Shown one piece after another: positions 11,550 to 23,686 of a stretch of DNA of 64,000 nucleotides; the stretch's first letter is position 1; every line of letters begins with the position of its first letter. The notes below the pieces were generated by a model. That model did not search any database and had not been told where the DNA came from. It saw nothing but the letters and a program-made list of their open reading frames with translations. The position numbers and the translations under genes were made by a program. The DNA comes from Lineus longissimus (taxonomy: Eukaryota > Nemertea > Pilidiophora > Heteronemertea > Lineidae), in the NCBI RefSeq assembly GCF_910592395.1, contig NC_088326.1, positions 9,119,001 through 9,183,000 of the forward strand. Reading direction: 5' to 3'.

Positions 11550-13420
11550 GATAAACACAGCAATCAAGTTAAGGAAGGTGCACTTTATCTTGGAGCAATA
11601 ACCTGATATATGTTCTTGCAGAAGGTATTTTTGGAAGTACAAACCCGCATTAATCTGGACTTTTTGGAGCAAAGAAACTTCACGGGTTGCGCAAGTCTCG
11701 CATCAGCTTTGCATTTCTTCCTTGTTGACAAGTTTGATTCTTTGAATTATCAATCGTTATTTATATGTTTCTTAGGACATAGAAGAAGTAAGAGATGACA
11801 TAGACAATCGTTTTATATATGGTATCATAATGCGCAACTCGAAAGTACCAGGTGGGAAATCCATAACAAATATGCGCGCGTTGTTTTTTAGCTTACTTCA
11901 CCACATTGGATAGTGTGTCCCTTTCAATTCCTCCGTTGATGAGAGAGTTAACATTCTTTTCCAAATCAGACCATGATACAAGAATAATGCCATGAAGTGA
12001 TTTATAATTGTTGTCAATATCATGTCGACCAACTTCCTTTTGTTTTTCATGTTTTGGTGGTCCACATGATTGTATTCGGGAATTTCTGCCCCATTGTTCT
12101 CCATCGCAAAGAGTCGAGTCTAAAATGTATCAAAAGGACCATGGCCCAGTGCCCAGACTTTTGCCATTTTAGGGCTTTTTCTCCAGCCAAAATCTCACAA
12201 AAGTAATTGAGATATACTCATTAAGACTCTTCAAAACCTTCGTCTTCACCCCTAGTTTCGACAAAACAGCAGTAATATGTTGGGGCCTATTTGGAGTACT
12301 TTCTAAAAGTAAAAAAAACTTGGAAGGAGTGGTATTTTTGTCCAATTTTCACAATTCTTCACCCAAAATGCGGTTGAGAGTAGCTGGTGACATCTGGTGT
12401 CGTCGATGAACTAAAAAAACCTTAAAAATGTAGGTCGTACATGTACGATCTTGGCACTGAAAGAGTTAAGGCCCGTGAATAAAGCTAGCATATATGTACC
12501 GCGTTGCCCATAAAAAATCGTACACTACCAACACATGGAATTGCACGAATCACATGAGCCAATTTGATTATATTGCAGGAAATAATGGTTTGAATATAGA
12601 TCATTGCCATACTTGACAATATTGAATCCACAATTCTTAATATTGAATCCGTAATCCATAAAAGTATGAAAATAACAAGACTTTCAAAATTATATGTGCA
12701 AGTAATGCCAGAAAGGAGGTCAATTGGCCTGGGATCACATAAAATTCAGTCAAGACGGATTATTGCTGCATTTGGAAGTTAATTGGCGAATCTGCCGCTT
12801 AGGAAGTCATACCGGATGGGGAGTTTCCTACCATGACAAAGACCAATTGCCAAGGCGTCTGTCCGGCACAATATACCACGAAACTGGCACAATCACCCAT
12901 TGGTAAGAGGAGAAGCCGGTAAGTACTCTAAAATAGTCTGAAATTCGCCAATATCTGGTCAACAAACCGTGGTCAATGTTAACACGTTCCTGCTGCTATT
13001 TGTGCTGCAAACATATAATCTCGGGCCTTCCGATAATGAGGTCAATAGTGGAAAAATCAATATTAGATCGGCCAAAACCAAAAAATTATTCTTTTTAAAG
13101 ATTTTTGTTCGCTTTGGTTTTTCTGTCATACTTTCAAATGGCTATGAATATTTCCTTGCGCACAACGAATTGTCTCTTGAGACTATGAACTCCAAATTTG
13201 GGAAATACTTTCTATTCGAGCTCTCACCTTTGGGAGGCAGAACAGTCAATTATCGCATGCAATTGGCCAGAAAATTTTATTCAATCATTGTATTTGTTCA
13301 CACTAACCTTGTTTTCCCTCTAACGCTTTCTGGAAGATTCGCACATGCTTCGTGTTTGTGCTGCAGAAATCGCTTTTAAGATTCTGAACCTCGTTACGTT
13401 ATTTTGTCCATTACCTTACA
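11550..13420. other. Intergenic, no gene seen
   Basis: About 1.9 kb without a supported gene. One frame at about 12969-13379 is open for some 135 codons but has low complexity and no motif, so it is not called. Confidence 0.35.
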
Positions 13421-13421
13421 G

Positions 13422-13610
13422 TTAAAAGAATTCATTCCTAGACCAATACCCGATCTATTATCGTTTCACATCCCATTTGATCCTAGACATAAACATCCCA
13501 TTGTTCTACTGTCTTATCAAAAGGTCATTAGGGCAAATCTTGATGAAAACGATCCCAATGAAACATCTTGCATGGAGGTCGATAGATCTAACCTGGCAGA
13601 TGCAATTAAG
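13422..13610 (+). CDS. Candidate internal exon (63 codons), unknown gene
   Basis: A 189-bp frame lies between a good acceptor (pyrimidine-rich run ending CCTTACAG at 13421) and a donor AAG|GTAATG at 13610/13611. It is exactly 63 codons, phase 0 at both ends. The peptide begins LKEFIPRPIPDLLSFHIPFD, continues PRHKHPIVLLSYQKVIRANL and ends SNLADAIK, which looks like ordinary folded-protein sequence. I do not recognise the family and see no neighbouring exons. The in-frame continuation past the donor is only about 19 codons before a stop, which supports exon rather than intronless status. Confidence 0.33.
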
Positions 13611-13619
13611 GTAATGCTT

Positions 13620-16600
13620 ACATCGGGATATTCCCACCAGCATCGTGATATACCCATTTGGAGGTGACTCCCTGATTGCAAGGTCACCTCTCACCACTGC
13701 AATAGCTTTTGACTGGAAATTGTATAGACGAATGAATGTCCACTTTAAGGTTTTGTTTCCACATCTGTTCTGAGATTGCTATGGAAAGTGGCAAATATCA
13801 TGCAAAATACGAAATACAAAGTCTCAAATTCACTTTTGAACGGACATATCGTGTGTGCGGTATGCCTTGAAAATAATCGGGTACCGTGGGAAAAGGTGTG
13901 GTTCAATCTGATTCTTGGAGCCCCTTCATGTTCCTGTGCTATGCACGTGAATGAAATGGTTTGATGTCAGACTAAAATGTCACAACACGCAAGAGGCATT
14001 TTTCTCCAATGGCTAAAACATGTTGCATATAAAGTACACGAGAAATGTACAATAATCTCGATCATACGTGCACCAGGTTGCAGTTCGTCATCAGATACGT
14101 CAGAAACAAGGTCAACCACTCATTCACACATTTTCTGGTTGAAGTCTGTTGAAACCTTAGTAAACATACATTAATTTCATGACTGATGTGGAGTAAATAC
14201 ACTTCCATCGGGTGTTGGTTTTATCAAACGCAGTCACTGAGAGACCGATTCCACTAGAGAGGGAAGCCCCCACGGTTTGCTACTGTAGACGCAAAATAGC
14301 AAACTTGGGACATAAAATTATCGGAATACCATTGAGAATTCTCAGAAATAGCCGGAGCACGAACTGGTTACGCCATAATACAAACATTTGTACCTATAAG
14401 AGACCCCGATAGGTGTTGATATAGCAAGTATTTGTTGAGAATCTTCATCAAGCTTAAGTTACAAAAAAGCTATGTCCAGCTTAGTAAAGATTTGCCAACT
14501 TAGCAAAACAATCCTCGAAGGACGGTAGAGGATATGGATAGATCCCCGCATATTCTTGCAAGGCCATTTGACTCGGGAATGTTCACTGTGGGTGAGGTCC
14601 GTTCACTATGAGTCACTGGATAGAGTTCATCCTCATCCCCAGGTTGCCCAAAACACTACTACAGACGTTCAAACTCCTACCAGTAAATCAGCTGCTGACA
14701 TTGGCCGTATAAAGGTGTTCTCAGAGAGAGCGTAAAGGTTTTTGATTTTTAACTGATATTATGAACAATCTATGAAAACATTGTGTTTGAAAGACAATTT
14801 TATAGTATTCCAGCGTAGCTACTATATAAAAAAAATGTATCAAAAATCAGAGCCTGAAAAAAAGAAGTTTGTTCGTGCAGACAATAACTTTTAATTTCAT
14901 TGAAAATATTCGGGAGCAATCAACCTAGCGAGGTTAGTGAATTTCTGATGAATGTATGCACTACCTTGTGTAGAAAAATGTTGATTGCTGGGCGTATTCG
15001 AATTTCTTAAGCTGTAATGATGTGACGTCGAACGCCTAGGATGAATAGGGTGCGGTGTTTTCATTGATGGCTGTATAAGGGTGCGGGGCGATCAGTCAGT
15101 CTAACGTTACTTGTTGACGACGGAATATATGCCTACAGACTGCAGTAACATTAGTGTCATATGTCACAGACCGAGGTCCATGTGATAACCAATAAGCGTT
15201 TAGTATAATGAAGACAAAGCGTGATAATTCACATTGTCTGGGCAGTGCAATATTCTGTTGCTTACTAATACAATCGTTATTTTTTCTTACATGATACACA
15301 ACCTCCAGTATAGTAGGAAAGTATAATCAAGGGAATAGAAAGAACCAGAAATTTACCTACACTTGAACCAAAATCGAAATCGTGTCATACATCTGATTAA
15401 TCAAGGCATCCACTCACTTGCGTGTGCCAAGGAGAGATGAATCCTTACATCGTTTCGATTACGGCACACGTATGAGGAGACCTTCTATGGATGACTATAG
15501 ACCATTGCTATGCACTAGATAAATTTTGTACGCTGAACTACCTTTCTAATACCGTATATCATATTTGTGGTAATTTGTCACCTTTATATTCTGATAAACT
15601 ACTCGAAATACACTCCCTTTTTTTCGAAGAAAAGCTTGGTGAATGCGTTCCCGAAAAGAACACCGGCCCACGTCGAGCAATAACGCCGATTGTTCGTTCT
15701 GTGTTGGACCCTTATGACTGCTTTTGTCATTTTGTTAATTGACTGGCATCAATCTCGCAGCAACCAGTAGCGATGTTGGTTCAGTAGTAAGTGGGTGTGC
15801 GTGACATCGGCCAGTTCACCGTCTAGTATACCGATATCCTAAGCATTAACGTCATGAAAAACATACCGGAGGAAGTGTTTGCCGCCGGTTGTCATTTTTG
15901 CACGGGATAATAATTCATAGGTCTTGGTATTTATGTTGACATAGGATCACATGAGGAGATGGAGCAAACACCAAGTTACATGGTGGATTCAGGAACGTTA
16001 TCAATGGCAACACAGTATTTTGACAACTGTCAGCTGTGGACACTGCTTCACAATATTCGTATTTGCGCAACGGGCTTCCTTTTTTCAATGCTGGCTATCA
16101 TTTGATAAATATCAACCACTCGTGGTGGAAGACAGCTGTGAAACAAGTGGGGATCCGGATAATCACTTTTGTAAATTCTAACTGAAATGATCTAGAAAAA
16201 CGAGACTATTTCGACTACCAGAGCTAGGTGAGTATGACGTCACCTTGTTATTGAGAAAGAGAAATATTAAAATGCTTTTCACTCGCCAAGAAAATGTTTT
16301 TTTCGCGGCTATTTTTGTGCGCTTGCAAATAATATACCAGTTACTCCCTGCTTCCTTAATAATATGCCAAAGTGAACCGAACATGACCCAAAGTGTGATG
16401 AAATAAGGAAACTGCGCGAGTGGCTGGTCCGAGTAACCAGATCGCTCGAAGTGATTTAGCCCGCCTGAAAAATCGCAGGTCGAGTGCCTTCTAATCGGAG
16501 ATAATCATCGAGTGCGATCTGGTATGTAGAGGTCAGACACCTCTCATACCTAACATATCTCAAGAAATATCACCAAAATGACGATTAAAAGGCGATTTTT

Positions 16601-17760
16601 GTCATTTTCCCGACAAAAATTGCTCGTGAAAGCAGTAAGACTTAACTTTTGAGTCAACGATCGCGACCTGACGACGTCGCGACCACACAAAACGTCTACG
16701 TGAGTCTAGGGGGACCCATACCATTTTAATGGTGCAGCTATCCTCAAAATCTAGGTGCTGATGACCTTTTTTACTTTCGTTGCTGAATAGTGCTGACCAA
16801 AATCTGGACGCTGACGTATAAGACTAGACTTGTTTTGGGTCCAGATTTTGACCGTGTGTTAGAAGTCGATATAGTCGTGTGTCCCACCGATGGTCGTGCG
16901 TCGGAATATGAATTCGACTTTAAAAACATTTTCAGAACAACGGCGCTGAAGACCACTGGGTAATGGTTTTCACTGCTCATCCATACTTTTTGAAATAATT
17001 TCGAAATAAGAATGATTTTTTAAATTTCGCGGCAAAATTTTACGATGGCTATATTCGCGGCAAAATATTTTTCACGAGTCAAGAATTTTTTTGTTAGGTG
17101 CATTATGATACGTGCTTATTTTGTGCTAATTGCTAATCACCTCTATCTTCGTAAAGTCTACTACGCTGAGATCGACATAGGGCCAGGCTGTATGCAGTGC
17201 ATCTGTGGAAACATGGCAACAATGCCATTGAATTCTAGCTAAAAAAGAATATTTCCGCGCGCATGACGTACTCGCTAAACTCGCGAAAATAGTCTGCACG
17301 CGAAAATTTTCCGTTTTACAGTACGTCGCTAATTTTTGTACGAAACCTGTTTGATATCACACTCGTGGACTGGACTCCTTTTAATAAGCTAAATGTACGT
17401 GTACTATAATCAAACACAAATAATTTAAACATAGGTCAAGCTCTTACACAAACATGAGACTATAACCCCAGTACAAATGGCGCATTCCCAAGATCTAAGC
17501 CGCGACTACGCCCGCTACATTATCTACCCTCTCCACAAACAGAATTTGGACTAGGTTGTCAAGTAGGCCAACCTTTTCAACGTGAAGATGCAAATTATGG
17601 CACTTTCGTCGCTCCAGCGTAGGTTCAAATTAGACTCTGGGTTGATAAAGTTGGGTTTCTTGTTTCTCGTCCCGAGGGTTGGCCAGCGGGAAAGTTTGAA
17701 ACCGATTCTGGCTTGCATTCTATAACATACACGAAGTAAATGCCACAATGATATGACTAC
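13620..17760. other. Intergenic upstream of receptor B
   Basis: About 4.1 kb with no supported gene. A motif GCGGCAAAAT recurs at 17030-17070. Short frames of 60-80 codons exist but none has motifs or flanking splice sites that I trust. Confidence 0.4.
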
Positions 17761-17816
17761 ATCTCCGTTTATGTTTCAGTTATCGAAATGGGCAAAACAA
17801 TTAGACAGGCAGCAAA

Positions 17817-19028
17817 ATGAATACAACTTCTACAGCCGTTGAAGCAATCTTGGCCATCGAAACTACTTCGCAAACCAACACATGCCTTTACAATCCCGTA
17901 TACCCAACGGATGGTGCAGGAATGGTAAGATTTGTATTCGTGGTGCCAGTATGGCTTGTGGTCGCTCTATTGGGCCTCATAGGGAACACGCTCGCCTACC
18001 TGGTCCTCCGGAGAGAACTACGTCCATCGTCTACGTCATATCTCCTTAAGACATTGGCGGTTGTTGACAATCTAGTCCTGGTGACCTTCATTTTAGACGA
18101 TTCGTTGGTAAGGATATACATAAGCACTGGCACGCTGGAGTCTTACTATGTGTTCTACATGATAGCGCATCCCTTTATTTGGCCGTTTAAGTGGTTCATC
18201 AAAACATTGTCTGTCTACACCATTATTCTCGTCACGGCGGAGCGTTACATAGCGGTGTGTAAGCCATTGCAAGCAGCGTCATGTTGCACTATCAAGAAAG
18301 CAAGGATCGCATTTCTTGCGGTGTGTCTCTTTTCTCTTCTGTACAATCTACCGAAATGTTGGCAATTAGAAACAATCTACAGAGTTGACGCCTGCACAGG
18401 AAGGAGTCGACCATTCTTTATAAAAAGGGATTCTTTCGCCAGCGATTTCTTTTGGGATACCATATACGGTGTCGCTCTCTATATTGTATTTCTCTTCGCC
18501 GTCCCATTCCTTGTACTTACCGTCTTGAATTTGTTTCTCATTCGCAAGTTGAGAGGTGGCGCCTCTTGTGACTTTCAATTGACAGGTTATACAGACAAAC
18601 GACTGCGACTTAGCAAAATGATGACAAAGCGGATTGTTGTCATTGTGAGCGTGTTCCTTATTTTGGAATTACCCGCTATGGTAATGAACGCTATAAGCGT
18701 CTTTTTTAGTGACCATGTTCCAAAAAATAATCTTGTATTTCATTTGCTGCAAATTTCGTACGTCCTTTCCGGTATGAACTCCGTGGTCAACTTCTACCTG
18801 TACTTTTTGACCGGATCTAGTTTCCGACAGACCTTTCGGAAAATGGTTACGGGAAAACGGTTTATGAAACGACACAGCTGTGCCCCACAGACTCTAGGAA
18901 GTGATGTAACGGTAGTGTCCGCTTTACCTGCGGCCAGTGTTAATATTACCCAGCGAAGCACGGCCAGCTTTGTTCAGAACAGGCCCTGTTCCTCTATTAG
19001 GTTTGATTCTGTCTCCGATTTCATCTAA
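17817..19028 (+). CDS. Rhodopsin-class peptide-type GPCR (paralogue B), complete
   Basis: Single-exon, 403 residues, start ATG 17817, stop TAA 19026-19028. Residues 1-39 are extracellular with an N2 glycosylation site. TM1 is about 40-63 (GN at 56-57), TM2 73-95 (D84), TM3 118-142 ending in E142-R143-Y144 (DRY variant), TM4 162-183, loop 2 with C193, TM5 214-245, TM6 269-294 with LELPA in place of CWxP, and TM7 308-330, where NPxxY is N325-F-Y-L-Y329. Helix 8 follows (GSSFRQTFRK). These variants and VTAERYIAVCKPL resemble FMRFamide-receptor-like peptide GPCRs; the ligand is not known. The expected TM3 Cys is not seen. TTTATGTTTCAG at about 17780 could be a 5' UTR acceptor. It acts at the plasma membrane through G proteins. 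A near-copy lies head to head at 1-760. Confidence 0.95.
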   Translation: MNTTSTAVEAILAIETTSQTNTCLYNPVYPTDGAGMVRFVFVVPVWLVVALLGLIGNTLAYLVLRRELRPSSTSYLLKTLAVVDNLVLVTFILDDSLVRIYISTGTLESYYVFYMIAHPFIWPFKWFIKTLSVYTIILVTAERYIAVCKPLQAASCCTIKKARIAFLAVCLFSLLYNLPKCWQLETIYRVDACTGRSRPFFIKRDSFASDFFWDTIYGVALYIVFLFAVPFLVLTVLNLFLIRKLRGGASCDFQLTGYTDKRLRLSKMMTKRIVVIVSVFLILELPAMVMNAISVFFSDHVPKNNLVFHLLQISYVLSGMNSVVNFYLYFLTGSSFRQTFRKMVTGKRFMKRHSCAPQTLGSDVTVVSALPAASVNITQRSTASFVQNRPCSSIRFDSVSDFI

Positions 19029-19126
19029 TTAACCGAGGCATGGTCGCTGTATTAGTTGTTTCGCCTTGCTAACCAAGGCTTCTCAGTTAAGATCTTAAAT
19101 GACCAATTGTATCATCAAACGCAATA

Positions 19127-19320
19127 TTACAAAGCTGTCGGTTACCCAGTCGCCTCCCATTCTACACCAATATTTCCTTCAAACAATTGCCCATAAATAG
19201 GCAAAATCTTAAATATAACCTAATTATCACTATCATTTCCGATAGTGATTCCGATTAGACTCGAGTTAGCCCTCCGTGCATCGATCCTCTTCATGTGGAC
19301 CGATGCACTAGTATGGTGCT
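19127..19320 (+). repeat. 3' flank of receptor B, duplicated at 32140 (R5 copy 1)
   Basis: Shares ordered blocks with 32140-32330: AATATTAC(A/C)AAGCTGTCGG, CCCAGTC(G/A)CCTCC, CGAGTTAGC(C/T)CTCC, TGCATCG, and CGATGCACTAGTA. It begins about 100 bp after the receptor stop codon, so it is probably receptor 3' UTR or downstream DNA. Confidence 0.65.
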
Positions 19321-19560
19321 GCTCGAATCCATGAATCTACACCTTGACGTCACGTCTGACACATACTTTAGACATCATTTTCTCCGTGGCGGACAACTTT
19401 ACTTGTTTTAGTTTAAACACATAAAAGTACACTGCGTACATTCGTCATTTTCCCCTAATTTGGCTTCGGAAAAAGGTAAATAACTGCATTGACCTTGTTG
19501 ACGAGTTGAAATCGAAATGACCCCACGGCCCGTAGAAATCGTTACACAAAAATTGATATA

Positions 19561-19685
19561 TAGGGATAATTGTAGCCCCGTTTTATTTTTAGCCCCTGCA
19601 TTGTTTGATGCATGGGGATATCAATCAATATCATAGGCAGGGGCTACAATTAAACCGGGGCTACAATTACTCCATTCTACCTTAC
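19561..19685. mobile_element. Palindromic MITE, copy 1 (GTAGCCCC family)
   Basis: About 125 bp with inverted ends: left GGGATAATTGTAGCCCCG, right CGGGGCTACAATTACTCC, and an inner inverted pair AGCCCCTGC/GCAGGGGCT around TTTGATGCATGGGGATATCA. It is nearly the same element as 54847-54972. No transposase is inside; this is a non-autonomous hairpin-forming element. Confidence 0.85.
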
Positions 19686-20951
19686 ATGAAACCATGATGG
19701 CTGCCGATGAAGTCCTGCGACACGTAAAACAGTATCCAGGTTCTAGGATTAGTACTTAAAAGTACTAGTGAACAATACACTAGTTCACATGCAACAGGAA
19801 TTCATCTCTCATCTCTCTCGCCTTATACAAAAAAGAACTATGTTTCTGAGCGTTAAAACAGAGCTAGATTGCATTACATTTGCAAAAGACTTCCAATTTG
19901 GCTCCACCATTGGTATACCCATTCTCCTTCTCATGAAACGAACATCTGCACAAAAATGAAAATCGTGTAGGTGGAAATTTATTTGATATAATAATAAATC
20001 CATGTGTTTAATATGAGGAATACAATCGGTTGTGGTTTATGCAGTAGATTTCATTCTCTTCCGAAGAAAATCTCGTGAAAAAAAGCAGTTGATTTGTTGG
20101 CGTAATGACGGCTTCACTCACTTTTGGTGAGACAACCAATACCAACAGTAAGGTATCAATTTATTTTCTATAACGCCTCAAACGATACATTTCAGGAATA
20201 CTAGTATATATAATCAACCGAAAATCTACTTTCGGCACATTTATACCGAACCCAAGAGGTTATATTTGTCTAACGAACATATTCGTGGTCAAAACGAGGC
20301 TGATACATCATGCATATTGTTACCAAGGTGTTTCAGAACTACATTCCATCATTCACGGGTTGACAGGCGCCTCCCCTTACGTTTTCTACGCAGCGCCCCA
20401 TTTTGCACAATTGATCCTCGTTCAACTCGATCACGTCGCTCTCTCGAATCACTCGATTTTCTCGACTCTGACGTCTACTTGCTTGCTTGCTGGTAGAGAG
20501 AATCAACTGCACCAAACATGAGACATTAAACATGGCCGTAAACCCTTAAAAGGAAGGGTGGAAAAACGTTTTCACGGTTTTTAGATGACGCAATTGGCGT
20601 CATTTTCAGGAACAAGTAAATTTAATAAGTTGACTAAAAAGGATTTGTGGACAGTCTTAATTGTCTCACCTGTTTTATTGCTATCATCGCAAATAAGGCT
20701 GAGGTTTTATACCGCGGATGTGAAATTAAATCAACTCGCTGTCGTCGGTCAAAATTGATCGGATACGAATATCCCATTATGGATCAGTGGATGTAATTCA
20801 AATGAACCAGACCACTCCAGATATCTGGTGAAAGAGCAGTAAATATCCTGTCTGACATTTTAGCTGCTGTTTGTTATACAAAAATCTATATGTATAAAAC
20901 TTCATCTCCGCGGATCCTTTGTGGTTATAGCTTAATGTCGGGATGTAAATT

Positions 20952-22160
20952 TCATCATCATCATCATCATCAAGTCCTTTACCCTAATGGATGTGCAGTG
21001 TTCACAATTAATCTCCACTGAGATTGGTTTCCAGCGTATTAGCTGGTTCGAACACAGTCCAGTCCACTCCTTGATATCGCCAAGCCACCATCGTTTCGGT
21101 CTGCCCCGTTTCCTTGTGCCCTCGACTGAACCCTGCAGAATAATGTTCGCCAGAGAGCTCTTTGCACGGGTGTCATGACCGAACCACCTTTAACTTTCTT
21201 TTCTTCACAGTTGTCAATAATGTGTCATATGGCCCTATAAGTTCAGTAACCAGATCCCCTACCCTCACATTGCTGGGTAGACCAATGGATTTGTAACAGT
21301 AGCCGATAACAGTTTATTTCAAATGCGTTTCTCAATTTTAGCATTCAGCGTCCATGATTCGGCTGCGTTCAGAAACACGGATAGGACAAGACAGTGTGCG
21401 AAGCAAACAGAGTTTGTCGCTGTTGAGATGGTGCGGTCACGCCAAATTTACTTGAGTCTTGCGAACGCTTCTGTTGCTTTCGCAATCCTAGCATTGACCG
21501 CCTTTGTTGAGCTACCTTCCTCGGTTTGTATTTACCACAAGTAGGTGAAATTCTCCACCTGTTCGAGGTGAGTACCTCGCAAACAGACTTCAACGGTTTC
21601 CTTCTTTCCAGATACCATGTTCTTGGTTTTTTCTCCATGCGGTATCTGCCGCTCGTGTGATCCAGCTATATGTTGCCTGATTGTTCTGGTCTTCTGTTGA
21701 GCCGTTAAATAGGTCGATGTCGTCCGCGAAGCGGAGATCGCTTCTCACCCTCCCTGAGACTTTCATGGTGGACTGATGGTCAATTTCAGACATGATATTC
21801 TCCAGGAAGATGTTGCACAGGGTAGGTAGTGTATTAAGCAGCCCTGCCGCACTCCGACTGATGTGGGAAACATTCGCTGAACTCCTCTCCTGTCTTAACC
21901 ATGCTAGTTGATGCCCTGTACAATGCTCTAATAGAGTTATTAATGCCCCCGTTTATGTTGAACCACCGCATAACTGCCCAAAGGCCCTCTTGCCATATAC
22001 AGTCAAAACATAGTCTACGAAGGTGTGTAAATTTGATGCTAAGTTGCACTTGGAAAAACAGCTGGTGATGTAGACAATACCACGAACTATAGGTTCCAGT
22101 GCCTGCTGTGCGGCTACGGGATCAGGTGACAGGACAGGCTTTGCTTGACTTGATAATTGC
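20952..22160 (-). mobile_element. RTE-like non-LTR retrotransposon remnant
   Basis: On the minus strand, fragments in order are IWQEGLWAVMRWFNINGG, then VRSDLRFADDIDLFNGSTED (reverse-transcriptase core with FADD), then WFGHDTRAKSSLANIILQGS and KRGRPKRWWLGDIKEWTG, the RTE-type C-terminal signature. Frames change between fragments, so the ORF is dead. The 3' end on the minus strand is a (GAT)n tract (plus-strand CAT repeats at 20953-20971), as expected for RTE elements. No endonuclease domain is seen, so it is 5' truncated, as is usual for target-primed insertion. Confidence 0.8.
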
Positions 22161-22164
22161 AGGG

Positions 22165-22745
22165 CCATTCAAATAAGGAGTCGGGCTACTAGGGAGCGCA
22201 TGGATTCAGCATCTAAGCCACCGCCTGTTCCGAAAGACGCGCGCTGGGACAAAGCTCTCGTGGGTCACGCGTTGGTCGATCCAAGCCAATTCCGCACAAC
22301 TGGAACTTAAACAGTTCTTCGATCAGCTGCATGGACATAGCCATTACAAACGCCCGTTTTAAAGCAAAAGCCAGCTTGAAATTCTCTGATTTCTATAAAA
22401 CAATTCAGATACAGTGTCAAAGACAACATTGATATGAAAAGCGATATGCTTTGTTTTTACTTTTCGACAGTTTTGAGGAGTAGTGATGGCACTGATTTGA
22501 GAATAATTTTCGAATTGCGCGTTTTTCTACCCTACATCATCACACATTTTTGTGATTAGCAGTTAAGTATGTTGTCGGTGCTTAATGGACCATCTGAGGG
22601 TGTAATAGAATTCCATTTGTTGTCGTCTGATGGGATATTCATATCTAATCAATTTTGATCGACTACAACGAGATTTATAGCAGGTTTAATGTCGCGTTCG
22701 CGGTAAAAGAACGAAAAATATATGAAAATAATGCAAAATGTCTCC
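22165..22745. repeat. Dispersed repeat R2, copy 1 (uninterrupted)
   Basis: Matches 29868-29959 plus 30953-31420 in order: GACGCGCGCTGGGACA, CAATTCCGCACAACTGGA, CAGTTCTTCGATCAGCTG, CCCGTTTTAAAGCAAA, CGACAGTTTTGAGGAG, ATGTTGTCGGTGCTTAATGG and TTTATAGCAGGTTTA. It lies directly next to the truncated end of the RTE element. It has no coding signal. It holds the empty site for the insertion seen in copy 2. Confidence 0.85.
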
Positions 22746-22950
22746 ATTTTTGTGATTGATGAGTGATCGGTAGTTCGCGACACCTGGCAAATTAAAAAAC
22801 AACAAAAACAATTATTTGATTGAACAATGCCCAGCATCATCTCAATCTTCATAACATCAGGGTGATTCCGACAGACTGACCATCCGACTTGCCGAGGTCG
22901 ATCAGACAACATCTCATTTCGCTGCAGTATACTATATACAGTCTCCCCTT

Positions 22951-23640
22951 AGGTAAGTTATCAAAAACTTGGTCGGCTGCGGTGCTGTTTTCCATGCTTT
23001 GTGCAGCCATGACAGGAGCCAGTCATCCCCAGGTAGGTTACTGAAAACTTTGCTCTTTCCTCCCCTCGTTCAGCTACGAGAGAAGTCAGTCTTCCCCAAG
23101 GTAGGTGACTGAAAACTTGGCTGATTCCTCCCTTCCTGCATCTACGACAGGAGCAAGTCTCCCCAAGGTAGGTTACTGAAAACTTGGCTGTTTCCTCCCT
23201 CCCTGCATCTACGACAGGAGTCAGTCTTCCCCAAGGTAGGTGACTGAAAACTTGGCTGATTCCTCCCTTCCTGCATCTACGACAGGAGCAAGTCTCCCCA
23301 AGGTGGGTTACTGACAACTTGGCTGTTTCCTCCCTCCCTGCATCTACGACAGGAGTCAGTCTTCCCCAAGGTAGGTTACTGAAAACTTGGCTCTTTCCTC
23401 CCCTCGTTCAGCTACGAGAGAAGTCAGTCTTCCCCAAGGTAGGTGACTGAAAACTTGGCTTTTTCCTCCCTTCCTGCATCTATGACAGGAGCCAGTCTTC
23501 CCCAAGGTAGGTTACTGAAAACTTGGCTGTTTCCTCCCCTCGTTTAGCTACGAGAGAAGTCAGTCTTCCCCAAGGTAGGTGACCGAAAACTTGGCTGTTT
23601 CCTTCCCTTGTGCAGCTACGACGGGAACCAGTCTCCTTCA
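22951..23640. repeat. 68-bp minisatellite, ten units
   Basis: Units beginning AGGTAGGTTACTGAAAACTT start at 22951 (degenerate), 23031, 23099, 23166, 23234, 23301, 23369, 23437, 23505 and 23573: period 67 or 68 bp. Two unit types (CCTGCATCTACGACAGGAG and CGTTCAGCTACGAGAGAAG) partly alternate. A family member in the opposite orientation is at 27397-27660. Confidence 0.93.
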
Positions 23641-23686
23641 ATGCATTACATGTAGTAGTGAAGAATGACATGCAAAGAAATCAACA

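Noticed and set aside
12969-13379. 136-codon plus frame
   Set aside because: Low-complexity composition, no ATG-based start with context and no motif.
22961-23317. 118-codon minus frame with repeated SVTYLGETCSCRRCRKGG-type peptide
   Set aside because: It is the translation of the 68-bp minisatellite; pairs of 67+68 bp units keep frame by chance and there is no start context, signal peptide or exon border.
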